From positions 186,001-250,000 of the forward strand of contig CAVWAP010000009.1 of assembly GCA_963753055.1 (NCBI GenBank): DNA of 64,000 nucleotides. The letters run 5' to 3'. This DNA is from JAUWGC01 sp963753055 (GTDB lineage: Bacteria; Bacteroidota; Bacteroidia; Bacteroidales; B18-G4). The notes beneath the pieces are model-generated. The model was not told the DNA's origin. It made no database searches and saw only the letters and a program-made list of their open reading frames with translations. A program made the position numbers and the translations under genes. The stretch's first letter is position 1, and every line of letters starts with the position of its first letter. Below are positions 16,373 through 26,416 of this stretch, piece by piece.

Positions 16373-17854
16373 ATGAAAAGAGTATTCATGCTTGTCATTG
16401 TTACTATTTTCGCACAGGCACTGTTTTCCCAGGTCGTTCGCGACCAGGTTCCCAGAGTGCGGGTAGTAGTAGAGGAGGCCACAGACGTCACTGGTTGACC
16501 TTACTGTCCAAGCGCAGCACTAGGAGTTGCAGACTTGATAGCAAATGGTTTTCCTGTCGCGGTAATTTCATACCATGGCACTGACCCTTTTGGTAATAAT
16601 GTTGCCTCAATCAGAAAATCGTTTTATGGCATCACCGGAAATCCAACCGTTGTATTTGATGGTGGGAATAATGTAGTGGGTGGTATTAGTGGTGGTAATA
16701 TGTACTCGTATTACACTGGTCCGGTTACAGCCGCTGCTGCCATACCCTGTAATTTTGAAACAGAGATCTATGGTACTGGTAGCGCCGGTACTTATGATAT
16801 CACCGCAATTATTCGGATGGTAGAACCATACTCAGGTGGTGATCTTGTATTTCACCTGGCAGTTACAGAATCAAATATTCCTTATTCATGGTATGGACTC
16901 ACAGAAGTGGATCATGCCTGTCGTCTGATGGTCCCGGATGCTTATGGTACAACCCTGGATTTTTCAAATACAGATGAGATCGTTCTGAACCTGAACTTCT
17001 CACTGGAGCCAGGATGGGTTGCAGGTAATTGTGAAATTGTTCCATTCGTTCAGGATAATTCCAGCAGGGCGGTTTTGCAGGGTTCTATGACCCCGCTTAT
17101 GTTTTTGCCTCCTCCGCCTCCTCCACTGGCAGCTGGTTTTACATCAGATCTCACTCAAGTATGTGAAGCCAGTGAGGTTCAGTACACTGATCTGTCAACT
17201 GGTAACCCCACAGGATGGAGTTGGGAATTTGAAGGTGGCGACCCTGCTACCTCAACAGAGGAAGACCCGATAGTTACATATAATACTGCAGGTACTTATG
17301 ATGTAACCTTAACAGTAACAAAGGGTAGTGAAGACAGCACCATTGTGAGTGTAGATTACATGACTGTTAATGCATATCCGGAGGAGCCAACCATTACGCA
17401 GGAAGAAGATGACCTGGTTTCAAGTTCTGAAACAGGAAACCAGTGGTACTTAGAAGGTGAGATCATTCCTGATGCTACCAACCAGGTTTATACACCTACT
17501 CAGGGTGGTAACTATTCAGTAATGGTTACTGAGAATGGTTGCGGAACCATTTCGCAAGAATTTTACTTCTCATGGGTAGGAATTGGTGAAATTTACAGCC
17601 AGAAAGAACTGACTGTTTTCCCAAGCCCAAGCAAGGGATCATTCACTTTCAACCTGAGCACAGGCACACAGGAAACTGTAGACATGAAAATCTATAATTC
17701 CATGAATTCCATGGTTTATGAGGAAGAAGGTATTCGTATCAATGGACAATACCAGCGTACTATGAACCTTGGCGATCTGCCTAACGGAATGTATTTTATT
17801 GTGATTGAAGGATTGGAAAAGCATTATATCCAGAAAATCATTATCCAAAAATAA
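16373..17854 (+). CDS. Omp28/thioredoxin-like T9SS protein with in-frame TGA at the CxxC position (candidate selenoprotein)
   Basis: Read through one TGA (16496-16498, codon 42), this is a 493-codon gene with no other defect. Residues 1-20 are a signal peptide (MKRVFMLVIVTIFAQALFSQ). Next comes VVVEEATDVTG-TGA-PYCPSAALGVADL, then VAVISYHGTDPFGN and NPTVVFDGGNNVVGG, the pattern of Omp28-related thioredoxin-fold proteins. In that family this stretch reads TGTWCxYCP, so the TGA replaces the first Cys of the CxxC redox pair. A PKD domain (about 250-340) and a T9SS sorting domain (VFPSPSKGSF...) complete it. TGA is a true stop in other genes here, so a changed code is excluded. Either Sec is inserted (UPYC), or a single-base Cys-to-stop mutation or sequencing error broke the gene. 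An ORF starting at TTG 16535 would lack signal peptide and active site and is implausible. Confidence 0.75.
16509..16537 (+). promoter_or_regulatory. Possible bacterial SECIS-like hairpin downstream of the in-frame TGA
   Basis: Lower stem CAAG/CUUG (16509-12 with 16534-37), internal loop, upper stem GCAGC/GUUGC (16514-18 with 16526-30, one G-U), and a 7-nt apical loop ACUAGGA at 16519-16525. The loop begins 20 nt after the TGA, within the spacing I recall for bacterial SECIS elements. It lacks the G expected at the first two loop positions, so the match is partial. Found by eye; other folds were not scored. Confidence 0.3.
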
Positions 17855-17872
17855 GAACCCGTATTCATGAAG

Positions 17873-17907
17873 AAAAACCACCTTTCTTTTGAGAGGTGGT
17901 TTTTTTA
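17873..17907 (+). terminator. Rho-independent terminator after the Omp28-like gene
   Basis: A long stem (17873-17886 with 17891-17904; core AACCACCTTTC/GAGAGGTGGTT with one T-G) closes a TTTT loop and runs into a T-tract. It ends the transcript of the C25 peptidase and Omp28-like genes. Confidence 0.9.
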
Positions 17908-18038
17908 TTTATACAGTGTATAAATTAATATCAGGACAACTATTTCATTGATGCAATTGTCTAACCTTTACCATATTATACTAACTTGCGCTGTTTTTCA
18001 GCGTATTAAATGAATTCCATAAAACCAAACCAGATATA

Positions 18039-21000
18039 ATGAAAAAGTCATTTTCTATCCTTCTACTTGTTTTCTCCATTATTATTTCCCAGGCAGAAAT
18101 CATTGAAAAAACCTACAAATTTCATTCGCACCAGATCGTTCAGGTTGGCGATCACCAGGTTATCCTTTTTGAAAACACATTACTGAGCGGACACGTTGGT
18201 GAACCATCACTTCCTTACTGTGCCGTTCAGCTATTACTCCCTCCCGGACATATCGCAAGCAATGTGGAATTTCTTGGAAAAGGATTAACTACCCTTGATG
18301 GACAATACCACTTATATCCACAACAATCCTCACGCCCTTTAAGTGAGGGTGGTTCAGGCGTTTTCCAGTTGAATGAAGGTATTTACAATAGCCTTGCAAA
18401 ATATCCTGATGAACAAACAGGTAAGTTTGCCACTAATTTTATGAATGGATATGCCATTCTCTCAAGCACCTTTACACCGGTCAATTATATTCCCGGGACA
18501 GGTGAATTATCTTATTATAAAGAAGTTACTATCCGGATCACTACCCGTGAATCAATGGATGCTGATCTGGCTCTGGAAAATGGAAATGGACAACCCGGCA
18601 TAAAAGAAAAAGTTCAAAGGTTTGTCCAAAACCCAGGATTAGTTAATAACTACAAGTTTGACAACGCCAAAACCGGTAACTACGATATCCTCATAATATC
18701 AACAGCTGCCTTTGAAAGCGATTTTGAAGACCTGCAGAATCTGTACCTCATCAGGGGCTATGAAAGCCAGTTTGCCTCGAGAGAAGACATTTCCACTACG
18801 ATAACAGGCCAGGACGATCAGGAAAAAATAAGAAACTATATCATCCAGGAATACCAGGCTCACAATGTATCCTACGTAATTTTGGGTGGTGATGCCGAGC
18901 TTGTACCGTATCGTGGATTCTATTGTGCTGCTCAGTCCAGTACATTGTATGAAGATGATAACATCCCTGCCGACCTGTATTATTCAGCTCTTGACGGAAC
19001 ATGGAATGATGACGGCGACAACCTTTGGGGAGAAATCGGTGAAGATGATCTCCTTCCGGATATTGCCGTTGCCCGTTTGCCATTTTCAGATCTAACGGAA
19101 CTCAACAAGATGCTGCACAAGACCATGGGCTACCAGGACAACCCGGTTCTGGGTCAAATGAATCATGTGTTGATGGCCGGAGAACACTTATATAATGACC
19201 CTCTCACCTGGGGAGCTGATTATCTGGACCTGCTCATCGGGGAACATAGTGACAATGGATACACCACAATAGGCATACCGGCTACTGATAGCATCTATGA
19301 ACTTTACGACAGGGATGCATCCTGGGGACAGAGTGATATCATTGCCAGGATCAATGAAGGACGTTCCTTTGTTCATCACTCGGGACATTCCAATGCCACT
19401 TATACTATGCGGCTTTACATGTCAGACATTACTAATTCCAACTTTTCCCAGCTTAACGGTGTAGATCAGAACTACACACTCATTTATACTCATGGATGTA
19501 TCTGTGGGGCCTTCGATGAAAGTGATTGTATAGCTGAAAAGATGCTTTATATCGATAACTTTGTCGTTGCCGGTGGATTCAATTCCAGGTATGGCTGGTT
19601 TAATGAAGGACAGACAGAAGGACCCTCAGCTCACCTGCACCGTGAATTTACAGACGCTCTGTATCACGAAAAGATAGACAGGATAGGTGCAACCCACATG
19701 GAATCCAAGATACAGACATCAACATGGGTGAATGCACCAGGCCAGCATGAAGAAGGGGCACTGCGCTGGTGCTTCTACGATTGCAATATCCTTGGAGATG
19801 CCGCCATGGCCATCTGGACTGCTGAACCAATTCCACTTGAGGCAGCATACCCCCAGAGCATAACCCTGGGTACTGATTCTATAGAGGTGACTATTACAAG
19901 CAATGGCACACCTGTGGACAACTTCAGGTGTACTTTCTTTAAAGACGATGTCTATTATGGTGTCGGTATAACCGACAGTCTGGGTAATGCTACTATCATG
20001 TTTGATCCCCAGATAACCTCTGTAGGAGATGCAGAACTGATCGTATCAGGATATAATTGCCTTCCGGTAACCTTTAATACTGCCATCGTACCCTCAGGAT
20101 CACCATGGATAGTATATCATGACCATGATATGGAAGAGATCACGGGCAACAGCAACGGTCTGCCCGACTATGGAGAGTATGCATTCCTGAACTTAGGAAT
20201 GGAGAATGTTGGTGACCAGGATGCTGACAATGTTACTGTCACCATCAGTACAGGTAACGAATATTTCACCATTGAAGACAGCACTGAGCTATATGGTTCA
20301 ATTGCTGCCGGTACCACCAAGTTCATTTCTGAGGCTTTCACCTTTAATGTAGCGGATAATGCCCCGGACCAGGAAATGGTTGAATTAATTGTTGATGCGG
20401 ATGACGGAAGCAAACAACTCTGGAGCTCAGGGTTCCAGATGACTTTGCTGGCACCAGTCCTTGAAATTGGGGATATAGTAGTGAAGGATACAATCGATGG
20501 AAACAGCAATGGATTTCTTGACCCGGGTGAGACAGCCATCATCAGGATCAACTCACTCAATACCGGACATAGTGATTGCCAGGATGCTATCGGAATATTG
20601 AGTAGCAACAATGCAGAGATCCAGATAACAGATACCCTGTTCAATATCGGATCCTTACCATATGATGCTTCAGTTGAAGCGGAGTTTGAAATAACTGTAG
20701 ATGAGGAAGTATCAATTGGTACAGCTTTAAACTTTGATTATCTGCTGAAGAATGGCCATTATTCTGCTGAGGCAAGCTTTGTGCTGATGGTGGGATTGGT
20801 CGTTGAAGACTTTGAAACAGCGGGATTTAACTCCTTTGGATGGGAATTCTCAGGATCATTACCCTGGACCATCTGCGAAGATGATCCTTTTGAAGGATCA
20901 TACTGCATGAAATCAGGAGCTATCGGAAGCAGCACTACTTCAGTAATCTCAATTAATATTGATGTGCTCAATGCTGGCGAACTCTCATTTTATAAGAAAG

Positions 21001-21503
21001 TATCGTCAGAGGAAGATTATGATTTTCTAAAATTCAAAATAGATAATAATGTGGTCGGGTCCTGGTCGGGTGAAGTCGATTGGAGCCCCGAGACTTATGC
21101 TGTTACTGCCGGGAACCATACTTTCTCATGGATCTATGAAAAAGATATTTACACGACAGGAGGTGAGGACTGCGCATGGGTAGATTACATCGTCTTCCCT
21201 CCTCATTCATCATCGGTAGGTTTATCTGACGGCAGGGATGTATCATTTCAGTCATCTGTTTTCCCGAATCCATTTAATGGTCAAGTTACGTTTCAGCTGG
21301 GGCTTTCATCCAGTTCAAGTGTCAATATTGATATATTCAATGCCTATGGGCAGCATATGGAACAAATCATGAACCATCCGGAATTACCTGAAGGCCATCA
21401 TACATACAAGGTGAACTTACGATATCTTCCAGATGGTTTGTATTTCTGCAAATTCAGGATCAATGATGAGGTCTTTATACATAAAGTATTACATATCGAA
21501 TAG
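18039..21503 (+). CDS. T9SS-secreted C25 cysteine peptidase
   Basis: 1154 aa with signal peptide MKKSFSILLLVFSIIISQAE, propeptide (about 20-205), and C25 domain (about 215-610). The dyad is His450 (FVHHSGHSNA) and Cys487 (YTHGCICGAFD), the HGCxxGxFD form seen in many C25 enzymes. Two calcium-loop Ig-like domains follow (GNSNGLPDYGE about 705; GNSNGFLDPGE about 826), then a cleaved-adhesin-like jelly-roll (VEDFETAGFNSFGWEF... to CAWVDYIVFPP, about 925-1055) and the sorting domain (VFPNPFNGQV...). It appears monocistronic: a terminator precedes it and 131 nt separate it from the next gene. Confidence 0.9.
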   Translation: MKKSFSILLLVFSIIISQAEIIEKTYKFHSHQIVQVGDHQVILFENTLLSGHVGEPSLPYCAVQLLLPPGHIASNVEFLGKGLTTLDGQYHLYPQQSSRPLSEGGSGVFQLNEGIYNSLAKYPDEQTGKFATNFMNGYAILSSTFTPVNYIPGTGELSYYKEVTIRITTRESMDADLALENGNGQPGIKEKVQRFVQNPGLVNNYKFDNAKTGNYDILIISTAAFESDFEDLQNLYLIRGYESQFASREDISTTITGQDDQEKIRNYIIQEYQAHNVSYVILGGDAELVPYRGFYCAAQSSTLYEDDNIPADLYYSALDGTWNDDGDNLWGEIGEDDLLPDIAVARLPFSDLTELNKMLHKTMGYQDNPVLGQMNHVLMAGEHLYNDPLTWGADYLDLLIGEHSDNGYTTIGIPATDSIYELYDRDASWGQSDIIARINEGRSFVHHSGHSNATYTMRLYMSDITNSNFSQLNGVDQNYTLIYTHGCICGAFDESDCIAEKMLYIDNFVVAGGFNSRYGWFNEGQTEGPSAHLHREFTDALYHEKIDRIGATHMESKIQTSTWVNAPGQHEEGALRWCFYDCNILGDAAMAIWTAEPIPLEAAYPQSITLGTDSIEVTITSNGTPVDNFRCTFFKDDVYYGVGITDSLGNATIMFDPQITSVGDAELIVSGYNCLPVTFNTAIVPSGSPWIVYHDHDMEEITGNSNGLPDYGEYAFLNLGMENVGDQDADNVTVTISTGNEYFTIEDSTELYGSIAAGTTKFISEAFTFNVADNAPDQEMVELIVDADDGSKQLWSSGFQMTLLAPVLEIGDIVVKDTIDGNSNGFLDPGETAIIRINSLNTGHSDCQDAIGILSSNNAEIQITDTLFNIGSLPYDASVEAEFEITVDEEVSIGTALNFDYLLKNGHYSAEASFVLMVGLVVEDFETAGFNSFGWEFSGSLPWTICEDDPFEGSYCMKSGAIGSSTTSVISINIDVLNAGELSFYKKVSSEEDYDFLKFKIDNNVVGSWSGEVDWSPETYAVTAGNHTFSWIYEKDIYTTGGEDCAWVDYIVFPPHSSSVGLSDGRDVSFQSSVFPNPFNGQVTFQLGLSSSSSVNIDIFNAYGQHMEQIMNHPELPEGHHTYKVNLRYLPDGLYFCKFRINDEVFIHKVLHIE

Positions 21504-21546
21504 AGATGCCAGTGTTAAAAAACTGGATAATATGCAGATTTAATCA

Positions 21547-21554
21547 TATATTTG
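21547..21554 (+). promoter_or_regulatory. Candidate -7 promoter box
   Basis: TATATTTG matches TAnnTTTG, about 80 nt upstream of the C25 gene at 21635. No clear -33 TTG is seen, so confidence is modest. Confidence 0.4.
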
Positions 21555-21634
21555 TTGGTTACAACAAAGAAATCGTTAAAACAAGTCAAAAAAATATACC
21601 CAGATAACTGATTGTTTAACAAATTAATTATATT

Positions 21635-24600
21635 ATGAAAAATTACCATACTCTTTTATTTGCCAGGAGGGCGATGGCTCTCTTACTGGGACTTTTAATG
21701 TTCAGCTCGGTAACTGCGCAAAAGGTTAGTTACTCAGATAGCTGGTCAGAACACGGGTTCTCCATGACCAGGGGATCTGCAACAGGCGTTGAATTGATGT
21801 ATTCCGTTAAAGAATTTACATTAACTGATATAGACATCAAAGGCGAGGCCATGAAACACCTGGCCATGCCTGGTAATTTCCTTCCTACTGATGAAGGTAC
21901 ACCAAACTTACCTGGAATGGGTCAATATATAGCCATTCCGCAAGGTGCCACACCCACATTTGAAATCACGGCTTCCAGGGTGGAATCTTTTAAAAACGTG
22001 AATATTTCTCCGGCACCTCGTATTCCAAAGGTTACTGATGAAGGACCACTGGTTTACAACAAGAACACAAAGATATACAGCAGGGATGCCTTCTATCCAA
22101 GCAACACTGTAACCCTTTCTCAAACATCTTCTGTAAGGGGTGTAGATGTGGTGATTATAGGTGTTACACCTTACCAGTATAATCCAGTAACGAAAGAACT
22201 GCTTGTTTACAGGGACCTGGAGGTGAAGGTAAACTTTGAAGGAGGTAATGGACAATTTGGAGACAATAAACATAGAAACCGCTGGTTTGAACCTATCCTT
22301 GATGATATCCTGATCAATTACAGCTCACTCCCAAAATTGGATTTTACAAAAAATGGAGGATCAGCCAACAGGGATGAAACAATTGATTATATCATCATCA
22401 CACCTGATGATCCAGCATTTATAGCCTGGGGTGATTCATTGAAGTTGTTCAGGAACAGACAAGGAATTGCAACTGAGTGCTTTACAATTCCCGAAGTAGG
22501 TGGTAACGATGCAACTGCAATTGAAACATTTATCAATAATGCATACAACAACTGGAATACCGTTGCATGTCTGCTGATGGCAGATTGGGGTAATAACGGT
22601 AGCACAGGTAATACCATTACATCACCAAAATGGGGAGAGGGATCGTTTAATAACTATTGTGTTTCTGATAATATTTATGGAGATATTAACGGTGATGACC
22701 TGCCAGAAGTGGTTATGGCCAGGATGACTGCCCAGAACGAAACCCACCTGGAAACAATGGTAACCAAGGTATTAAACCATGAAAGAAATCCACCGACAGA
22801 TCCTGGATATTATAATCATCCAATCACAGCGTTAGGCTGGCAAACGGAAAGATGGTTCCAGATCTGTTCTGAAACCGTAGGTGGGTATTTTAAACATGTC
22901 CAAGGAAAAGACCCTGTAAGGATCAATGAGATCTATTCAGGAACCCCAGGATCAGTATGGTCTACTAATGAAAACACCTCTATGGTTATTGACTATTTTG
23001 GACCAGCTGGTTTGGGATATATCCCTTTAACACCCGCTGAGCTTGGTGGCTGGAGTGGTGGTAACGCTTCAATGATCAATAATGCCATTAATGCAGGTTC
23101 ATTTATGCTGCAACACCGTGACCATGGTTATGAATATGGCTGGGGAGAACCGGATTACAGCAACGGTGACATCGATGGTTTAACCAACACCGATCTCTGT
23201 TTTATCTTCTCCATTAACTGTCTGACAGGTAAATATGATATTTCAGGTGAGTGCTTTACTGAAAAATTCCATCGCTATACTTATAATGGAGAAAACTCAG
23301 GTGCAAATGGACTAACCGCAGCATCAGAAGTCTCTTATTCTTTTGTTAACGATACTTATGTTTGGGGTGTGTTTGACAACATGTGGCCGGATTTCATGCC
23401 TGACTACCAGGAGCCGCCAATACCAAGAGGATTGCTGCCTGCTTTTGGAAATGCAGGTGGTAAGTTTTTCCTTGAATTTTCTAACTGGCCTAGTATTCCA
23501 CAATATAAAGCTGTAACCCAACACTTGTTCCATCACCATGGGGATGCTTTCCAGACACTGTATTCAGAAGTGCCTCAGAACCTGACAGTGATACATGATG
23601 ATGTCCTGCTGGCAGGGCTTGAGACATTCTCAGTACAGGCTGATGACGGAGCATTTATCGCTTTATCAGTTGATGGACAGATAATTGGTACAGCTGATGC
23701 CACGGGTGGTTCTGTCGATATTGCTATCACGGCACAGTATCCTCCAGCGGTAGTAGATATTGTTGTTACAAAGACAAATTACTACAGGTATGAATCCAAG
23801 ATTGGTGTTATCCCACCTACCGGGCCATACGTAATCAAAGAAGATTTTACATTTAATGATGAAGCAGGAAATGGTGACGGTGAACTGGATTATGGTGAAT
23901 CAATCCTTTTATCACTGGGCATGAAGAATGTAGGAATTGAAGATGGCGAAAATGTTGTTGTCACGATAAGTTCAGAAGACGATTATGTTAGCTTTACTAC
24001 CTACAATACCGACTATGGAACAGTACCTGCCGGCGAGGTGGTTACCGTGACTGATGGTTTTGCATTTGATGTTGGTGGTGATGTTCCGGATCTGCATACA
24101 ATTATCTTCAACGTGGAAGCCACTGATGGTAACGATACATGGAACAGTGCTTTCAGTGCTATGGCCCATGCACCTCACCTGCAGTTCGTATCTACTGAAA
24201 TAGATGATTCGCAGGGAAATGGTAATGGCAGGGTTGATCCTGGCGAGACAGTCAATGTGATCGTCACTGTTACAAATACAGGATCTGCCGACGCATATAC
24301 TGTCATGGGAGAGATGTTAAATACTGATCCATATATCACGATTAATTCAGATCCTCAGGAGTTTGGAGATGTTGCCAATGGTGCCATGGCGGAACAAAGC
24401 TTTAGCATCACTGCTTTGCCAATAGCCCCTCCGGGATATAGTGCAACATGTACTATAGAGTTTACAGGCTTTGGAGGCCTTGAAGCTGAAGGTCAGTTTA
24501 ACATTATCATAGGCCGTATGCCAGCATTGGTGATCGATTTGGACAAGTCCAATGTGCCTTCAGGAACACAGATCCAGCAAGCCATTCAGGATTTAGGCAT

Positions 24601-26200
24601 TTCTGTTGAATACACAAATGTATTCCCGGAAGAACTTGGCAACTACTCTACAATCTTTGTTTGCCTGGGTGTTTATAGTGACAACACCAAGCTCCTTGAT
24701 GATCAGGGACAGCTGCTTGCTGATTACCTTGATAATGGCGGATATCTCTATATGGAAGGTGGTGATACATGGTTCTACGACCCTGAAACACCAGTTCATC
24801 CTTACTTTAATATTCATGGTATTTCTGATGGAGGTAACGACCTGTCCACAATTATTGGAAAGGATGCAACTTTTACGGAAGGTATGACCTATAGCTATGC
24901 CGGTGACAATAACTGGATTGACTATATCGAGCCTGAAGCAGGATCTGATGCATTTACTGTATTCAGCAATGCTCCCACGTTGTTTGATTGTGCTGTAGCC
25001 TTTGTAGGATCAAACTACAAGACTATTGGTTCATCATTTGAGTTCGGTGGACTATCCAACGGCTCGTATACAAAGATGGATCTGATGGAGAAATATCTGA
25101 GCTTCTTCAACCTGGAAAAACTTCCGGAAGCTCCTCCGGCACCAACTGGCCCGCCTCAGGTATGCCAGAACTCTAACAACACTGGATTTACAACCACCAG
25201 CGTTGCTGGTGCAACAATGTATGTATGGCTTTCTGATCCACCTGAAGCAACAGAATTGACCTATGGTGAAGATACAGTTGCCTACGTGCAGTGGAGCGAA
25301 ACTTTCAATGGAACTGCCCAGTTGAGTGTATGTGCATTAAACAGCTCAGGGCTCGGACCAGAATCTGAAAGTATTGATGTTGCTGTTAATCAGATGCCGA
25401 CAGCCATTATCTCTGGTAGTGGGACAATCTGTGAAGGTGAGAGTATTGATCTAACTGTTGAACTTACTGGAGCCGGTCCATGGACTATCACTACCATGGG
25501 TGGCACACAACAGATCGATATCCCATCATCACCCTACCAGATATCAGTCAGCCCAACAGAAACTATGGATGTAACCATCAATACTGTGGAAGATAACATA
25601 GGCTGCTTTAATATTGGCGAAGGAAGTGCTCCTGTAACAGTAGAAGCCCTGCCAATCGCTCCGGAAACACCAACTGGAGCAGATGCCGTCAACAGTGATA
25701 CAAATCCGACTTCAGATTATACCACAACCGTGACTCCTAATACAACTGACCATGTATGGATGATTACACCATCAACGGCCGGAACACTGGTTATGAACAA
25801 TAACAGCTGTACAGTCACCTGGACACCAGGATTTAATGGTGTTGCCCAATTGACGGTGCAGGGAGTTAATGATTGCGGAGAAGGTCCGGCATCTACCTCC
25901 TTTGATATATCTGTTGAAAGTTCGTTCGGTATTTCAGAAAACAGCATCGGTATCGGTGTATCTGTCTTCCCGAACCCATCAGAGGGAGTCTGTAATATAG
26001 AATTGAATTCAGGTAATAAGCAGGAAGTTAATATCAAGGTAATGAATGCCCTTGGCTTCCCTGTCTTCACTGCTCAAAACCTCTCTTTCGAAGGTACTTA
26101 CAAAGGTACTCTCGACCTTTCAGATCAGGCCGAAGGCTTGTACTTCCTGATCATTGAAAACGATAAGGGCGTATATTACAAGAAGCTGATTGTAAAATAA
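21635..26200 (+). CDS. T9SS-secreted C25 cysteine peptidase, largest of the cluster
   Basis: 1521 aa. Signal peptide to about residue 29, propeptide, and a catalytic domain with His497 (LQHRDHGYEYGW) and Cys529 (FSINCLTGKYD), closely similar to the gene at 12558. Its tail differs: two calcium-loop Ig-like domains (GNGDGELDYGE about 748; GNGNGRVDPGE about 863), then the amidotransferase-like module (ALVIDLDKSNVPSGTQ... to MEKYLSFF, about 960-1165) that is otherwise found in the M14 and C1A proteins. PKD/Ig-like domains and the sorting domain (VFPNPSEGV...) end the chain. This is a clear case of module exchange between protease families. A strong terminator follows. Confidence 0.9.
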   Translation: MKNYHTLLFARRAMALLLGLLMFSSVTAQKVSYSDSWSEHGFSMTRGSATGVELMYSVKEFTLTDIDIKGEAMKHLAMPGNFLPTDEGTPNLPGMGQYIAIPQGATPTFEITASRVESFKNVNISPAPRIPKVTDEGPLVYNKNTKIYSRDAFYPSNTVTLSQTSSVRGVDVVIIGVTPYQYNPVTKELLVYRDLEVKVNFEGGNGQFGDNKHRNRWFEPILDDILINYSSLPKLDFTKNGGSANRDETIDYIIITPDDPAFIAWGDSLKLFRNRQGIATECFTIPEVGGNDATAIETFINNAYNNWNTVACLLMADWGNNGSTGNTITSPKWGEGSFNNYCVSDNIYGDINGDDLPEVVMARMTAQNETHLETMVTKVLNHERNPPTDPGYYNHPITALGWQTERWFQICSETVGGYFKHVQGKDPVRINEIYSGTPGSVWSTNENTSMVIDYFGPAGLGYIPLTPAELGGWSGGNASMINNAINAGSFMLQHRDHGYEYGWGEPDYSNGDIDGLTNTDLCFIFSINCLTGKYDISGECFTEKFHRYTYNGENSGANGLTAASEVSYSFVNDTYVWGVFDNMWPDFMPDYQEPPIPRGLLPAFGNAGGKFFLEFSNWPSIPQYKAVTQHLFHHHGDAFQTLYSEVPQNLTVIHDDVLLAGLETFSVQADDGAFIALSVDGQIIGTADATGGSVDIAITAQYPPAVVDIVVTKTNYYRYESKIGVIPPTGPYVIKEDFTFNDEAGNGDGELDYGESILLSLGMKNVGIEDGENVVVTISSEDDYVSFTTYNTDYGTVPAGEVVTVTDGFAFDVGGDVPDLHTIIFNVEATDGNDTWNSAFSAMAHAPHLQFVSTEIDDSQGNGNGRVDPGETVNVIVTVTNTGSADAYTVMGEMLNTDPYITINSDPQEFGDVANGAMAEQSFSITALPIAPPGYSATCTIEFTGFGGLEAEGQFNIIIGRMPALVIDLDKSNVPSGTQIQQAIQDLGISVEYTNVFPEELGNYSTIFVCLGVYSDNTKLLDDQGQLLADYLDNGGYLYMEGGDTWFYDPETPVHPYFNIHGISDGGNDLSTIIGKDATFTEGMTYSYAGDNNWIDYIEPEAGSDAFTVFSNAPTLFDCAVAFVGSNYKTIGSSFEFGGLSNGSYTKMDLMEKYLSFFNLEKLPEAPPAPTGPPQVCQNSNNTGFTTTSVAGATMYVWLSDPPEATELTYGEDTVAYVQWSETFNGTAQLSVCALNSSGLGPESESIDVAVNQMPTAIISGSGTICEGESIDLTVELTGAGPWTITTMGGTQQIDIPSSPYQISVSPTETMDVTINTVEDNIGCFNIGEGSAPVTVEALPIAPETPTGADAVNSDTNPTSDYTTTVTPNTTDHVWMITPSTAGTLVMNNNSCTVTWTPGFNGVAQLTVQGVNDCGEGPASTSFDISVESSFGISENSIGIGVSVFPNPSEGVCNIELNSGNKQEVNIKVMNALGFPVFTAQNLSFEGTYKGTLDLSDQAEGLYFLIIENDKGVYYKKLIVK

Positions 26201-26220
26201 CCGTATTTTTCATGATAATC

Positions 26221-26257
26221 AGGGATTCCATCCCGTAGGATGGAATCCCTTTTTTTA
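26221..26257 (+). terminator. Rho-independent terminator
   Basis: Perfect 13-bp stem (26221-26233 with 26238-26250, AGGGATTCCATCC arm) with a CGTA loop and seven Ts, 20 nt after the C25 stop codon. Confidence 0.95.
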
Positions 26258-26336
26258 TATATCATATTTTATTTAAAACCATTCCAAATAGCCTGATATA
26301 CAACTATTAAGTATTTCAAAATGTCTTATGATATAG

Positions 26337-26344
26337 TATATTTG
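26337..26344 (+). promoter_or_regulatory. Candidate -7 promoter box for the three-gene C25 operon
   Basis: TATATTTG fits TAnnTTTG. The start codon is at 26417. The sequence just downstream carries a palindrome (26351-26366) that could be an operator. Confidence 0.45.
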
Positions 26345-26350
26345 TATTTA

Positions 26351-26366
26351 TTATGCCATGGCATAA
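26351..26366. promoter_or_regulatory. 16-bp perfect palindrome, possible operator
   Basis: TTATGCCATGGCATAA is self-complementary and lies just after the candidate -7 box and about 50 nt before the first C25 gene of an operon. The position suits a repressor site. No family can be assigned. Confidence 0.35.
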
Positions 26367-26416
26367 ATAAAACTTAATCAGTAGCTTCTAAAATTTGTAG
26401 TAAAAACCAATTAATC

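Noticed and set aside
16496..16498. TGA as Trp or Gly in an alternative genetic code
   Set aside because: TGA is the natural stop of several intact genes in the window (for example at 4209-4211, 6309-6311, 52577-52579 and 43862-43864).
16535..17854. A separate shorter gene starting at TTG 16535
   Set aside because: It would lack the signal peptide and the redox motif, while the upstream 41 codons plus TGA supply both in the same frame.
21509..21526. Hairpin CCAGT/ACTGG after the C25 gene as terminator
   Set aside because: The stem is only 5 bp with an 8-nt loop and no T-tract.
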